Source: Eulemur rufifrons
Taxonomy: Eukaryota; Chordata; Mammalia; Primates; Lemuridae
DNA length: 64,000 bases
Assembly: GCF_041146395.1 (NCBI RefSeq)
Contig: NC_090983.1
Coordinates: 63,929,501 to 63,993,500 of the forward strand
Direction of reading: 5' to 3'
Position 1 is the stretch's first letter, and each line of letters opens with the position of its first letter. Below, one piece after another: positions 60,603-64,000 of the stretch. The notes under the pieces were generated by a model. The model was not told the DNA's origin. It ran no database searches and saw nothing but the letters and a program-made list of their open reading frames with translations. Made by a program: the position numbers and the translations under genes.

Positions 60603-62010
60603 CAGCAGTTCTTAAACTTTTTGGTCTCAGGAGCTGTTTACATTCTTAAACATTATTGAGACCCTAATAATCTGTTTTTGTATGTTATGTTTATCAACAC
60701 TTACCATGTCAGAAATAAAAACAGAGAATTTTGAAATATTTATTACTTTATTCAAAAATTAAAAACTGTATTTTAGCATAAATATTGTTTACAAAAATGA
60801 CTATATTTTGCAAAATGAAAAATTAATGTTAAGAGTAGCTTTTTACGAAACATTTCTGAACTCTCTTTACTATCTGGCTTCATAGAAAACAGCTGGATTC
60901 TCATATCTCTTTCTGCCTTCAATCTGTTGTGATATGCTGTTTTGGTTGAAGCATATAAAAACAATCTGGCCTGATACAGTTATGTGGTTGGAAAAGAGAG
61001 GAATATTTAGCAGCTTTTTCAGATGCTGTTCAGATTCTTCTTTAATATTATACCAAAACTTGACAAGTTAACTTAAAGGTTAGTCGCAATGTGAATCTAA
61101 AACCATAGCAATAAACATTTCATATTCTGTTATGTGAAAATCCACTGGTGTATCTTTTACTTTGGATGGATATTTTACTCATGCATGATTTCATAACAAC
61201 ATGCATTGGTCATTTGGAAAATTGGTTCACTCAGTTAAGCAGATCTTCTAAGTGTTGACACATTTCATTATATAACATCAAAACTCACATTCATTTCTAT
61301 CATCATCTATTTCATGAGAAAAGTCTTTAAGTTCTTGAAAGCTGTCAAGTTCACAGTGGTGGATGTAAGTTTTCAAAATCCTAATTGTTACTTGAAAGCA
61401 AGAATTGAGTTATCAGCAACAAATTCTGTCACTTGTTCTCTTTGATGTGCTAGGCCCACTTGGCTCATTTTTGAGAAAATACTTAAAAATATCAAGTCTG
61501 CCAATACTCAAGTCTAATAACCATAATCTGTCTTTTAGTCTCTTATGGGCATAAAAATGATGTCTGTGAAAAAGGCAGCTCATTCAGCTTACAACTCAGT
61601 TGCATGCCTGCTATTCCTTGATGCAACCGTTGCATTTGAAGTGCAGCAGATGTGCTTTATGTATACTATCCATTTCATCACATGGAATATTGAAAATACG
61701 CTCAAGAGATTTAATAAAATTTTAATTTGTACTGTATCATCAAAGTCATTCTTAAGTCAAACAGGCATTGTTTTTAACGTGTCGGGTGATAAAGGATACG
61801 ACGACTAGTACAATTTGTTGCCACTTGACTCATACTAAGGCACCAGCAGTTTAACCCACTATTGCTTTTGTATCATTGGTGCATATATCAGCATCATGAA
61901 AAGGGCAAACAACATCTTAGTATTAATATGAGAATAGTCTTAACCTTGTGGATGCCCCGAAAGGGTCTCTGTTACCCCTGGGAGTCTATGAACCACACTG
62001 ATTACTGCTG
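60603..62010 (-). mobile_element. hAT-Charlie transposon with perfect 8-bp duplication
   Basis: 1408-bp element starting 'cagcagttcttaaacttttt' and ending 'gaaccacactgattactgctg'-like; outer ends are inverted (cagcagtt / aactgctg type). The flanks are identical: gcctagac at 60595-60602 and again at 62011-62018. It matches the Charlie1-like autonomous group (ctggattctcatatctcttt, aatctgttgtgatatgctgt, gagaaaagtctttaagttct). The transposase runs on the minus strand. It is shorter than an autonomous element, so part of the gene has been lost. Confidence 0.92.
60773..60964 (-). pseudogene. hAT transposase C-terminal relic
   Basis: A 63-codon minus-strand frame in the Charlie element includes STKTAYHNRLKAERDMRIQL followed by FSMKPDSKE. 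This is the hAT dimerisation region at the C terminus of Charlie transposases, also kept in some domesticated mammalian hAT genes. Other transposase pieces occur in broken frames up to about 61400. No intact RNase-H-like catalytic domain remains. Confidence 0.82.
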
Positions 62011-62018
62011 GCCTAGAC

Positions 62019-62560
62019 ACACACACACAGAGCTCTCTTCATTCTAACTGTGCGGCTCCTGTAGTCCTTCCAGCCCTCTCTTAGCTGTGTTCAAACACTT
62101 GGCCTTGGAGACAAGCACTGATTTGTTCCTCATGTCTTTACGGGGGCACTAGGAATCTATACGACTGCCTCGGCTCTTCTGCCCAGCGGCATGGTGCAAT
62201 CTCTGTCACCCCTTCTGTTGCTGCTGGGGTGCACGGACTCTGAGGAGGTACTCATTCATCATATGGCAGTCCTAGCCTCGCTCAGACCCCAGCTTTGTGC
62301 GTGAGCGGGTTTGTTTTCATCGATTTCATAACTTGCTGGGTGTTTCCTGTCTCCGAGATACTCCTCAACATTCTAATATTTGAGCCCAAATCTGCTTCCG
62401 ATTATATTCACACACTGATATAATAGCACCTTTTGGACAATTCTAATCCCTTTTCAAAAACTGTCCTTTTAATTTTTTCTAAAAGGCTATCAAAAATCTC
62501 CCTGTCATTTCTATTCTCAAAAAAAAAAAAAAAAAGAAGAAGATATAATGGGAATGACAC
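62019..62560. other. No recognisable feature; poly(A) run
   Basis: Slightly CpG-richer than the surroundings at 62150-62350, with an A run at 62520-62535. No gene supported. Confidence 0.4.
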
Positions 62561-62561
62561 A

Positions 62562-62757
62562 GACTTCAGCTTAAGTTTTTACACAGTCACTTATGAAGTG
62601 TGACCTTGGGCAAGTCACTTCATTTCAGATACATCATCTCTAAAATGAGAATAATAATTTTTATCTCATAAGATGCTATGAGGATTTAATGAAATAATCA
62701 TTTTAGGGAATCAAATTCAATACCAGGTACACAGTAGACATATAACAAATGTTATTT
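62562..62757 (+). mobile_element. MIR SINE, sense
   Basis: Landmarks: 'gaagtgtgaccttgggcaag', 'tcatctctaaaatgagaata', 'atgctatgaggatttaatga', 'ataccaggtacacagtagac'. Confidence 0.82.
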
Positions 62758-64000
62758 CTCTTCCCTTTTTGGAAAGTGTCATAATTGCTCATAATTTCTT
62801 TTAAAGTATAAATGTGTTTTGAAAATGTAACATTAATAAGGTGTTATCATTGGTGGTAATAGCACCATGATATCAATAATTTTATTAAGAATGATTTGCA
62901 TACTTTCATCCTGGTCTTTAAAATCTGTAAATTTGATCCTAAGGTCTACCAAGTGTAGCTGTAGAACACTGGGCTGTTGTGATATCTATTATATAAGAAT
63001 AACTGTCAGTTTGGGACTCTATTTTTTCTTTTTGGATGAGAGAATAAGGAGTTATAGAAATAAATGTTCAGGAATCTGAGATGAAAACCTTAATAACTAC
63101 TCATATATTAGGGGGTCAGTATAAGCAAAAGCAGGATAGGTACCTCATATTTCACAGAGGGAATTAAAGTTAAAGGAGCAGATATCGCAAAAAAAAAAAA
63201 AATCCCTTAATATATCAGCAAAAAGAAGAAAATGGCACCAATGGCTTTCATTTTTCCCACAAGCAATGAACCAGTGACATGGAAGCTGAGATTACAAGAG
63301 TGTAGAAGAATGATCTAATTACTAAGCTCTCATAAACTTGAAGTTCATAAAAACGAAGTTGAGAGATGTGGAAATGTACCACCAAGGGGTGTCATGGTGT
63401 CTTTGAGATGTAAAGGTTATTACTCTCTCCAGGGCCAGGTTAGCCAGTAATGGGGTGGTGATTGGGGAAGGCCTCTTACAGCTTTATGAATTCCAGGACA
63501 CCTCATTTATCTGGAATCATGTTTCACAGGAATAAGCCTATTTCACGGAAATAAAAAATTTCAGATAATTAAATTATATGCCTCCTGAAACTAAGACTAT
63601 TTTTTATTTTAAAATAATGCTTTATAACCCAGGGTTTACAAATTAGTTCTAGGGAGTTTCTGAACTGCCTAAAATTATATGGAAGATTTTGTGGGGTTTT
63701 TCTCACATGCATTTTTCTGAAGAGAGAATCCATAATTTTTACAAGTTTTTTAAAAATGGACCAGGATCCCCAAACATTAAGAACTACGGTTTTAAGCAAT
63801 TCTTGAAGTAATTTTTGGCAATTGATCATTAACTTCCTTATTCTATTTGCTATTAATTGGGAAACTGATACATTTAGGGAAATTGTTTTCCTATTAATTT
63901 ATCCTACATTCCTATGATTTTGAATTCTTGTGTTGCCTTTTTTTGTGGCTTTTCTGTCTCTTTCTTCACTGATGCAGTTATTTTTTCCCCTTTTACAGCA
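62757..64000. other. No recognisable feature
   Basis: AT-rich unique-looking sequence with an A run at 63189-63202. No gene or repeat supported to the window end. Confidence 0.45.

Overview
The window is vertebrate nuclear DNA from a primate, most likely a strepsirrhine (lemur or galago/loris). It carries Alu dimers, and at least two of them (15139-15446 and 34991-35329) have the wording I associate with strepsirrhine Alus. Two LINE-1 3' ends (9724-9867 and 34215-34550) look like the strepsirrhine L1 lineage. The taxon call is from memory of these families, not from a database search.

I find no intact protein-coding gene, tRNA, rRNA, CRISPR array or bacterial-type feature. None of the short open frames looks like an exon. 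The region reads as intergenic or deep intronic DNA: a background of old MIR, L2 and L1M fragments, cut by younger insertions, separated by long stretches with no recognisable repeat. The largest of these is about 25800-30760.

The only cellular-gene relic is a 5'-truncated, frame-broken processed pseudogene of the DEAD-box helicase DDX18 at about 38093-39725.

Layout. 1-10000: MER5-like element, Alu, MER1-type hAT element with an 8-bp duplication, L1, L2, an LTR-like repeat, a full-length dead mariner (6737-7990), and a nest of L1 insertions (8420-9990). 10000-20000: MST and MLT1-like LTRs, Alu, MIRs, a Tigger-type miniature element. 20000-30700: L1ME pieces, a second MER1-type element, microsatellites, then a repeat-poor stretch. 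30700-42200: MIR/L2 background broken by a long-inverted-repeat DNA element, a young Alu, an ERV1-like solo LTR, MaLR-type LTRs and the DDX18 pseudogene. 42200-53000: sparse MIR, an internally deleted Alu, an LTR-like repeat. 53000-57500: L2, then a three-level nest in which Tigger1 sits inside an L1 that sits inside an LTR. 57500-64000: mostly unannotated, with a 1.4-kb hAT-Charlie element (60603-62010) flanked by a perfect 8-bp duplication.

Nothing here forms a pathway or a new system. The value of the window lies in the clean insertion boundaries and nesting order, which give relative dates, and in the DDX18 retrocopy. Family names are from memory of consensus sequences; boundaries of old fragments are approximate.
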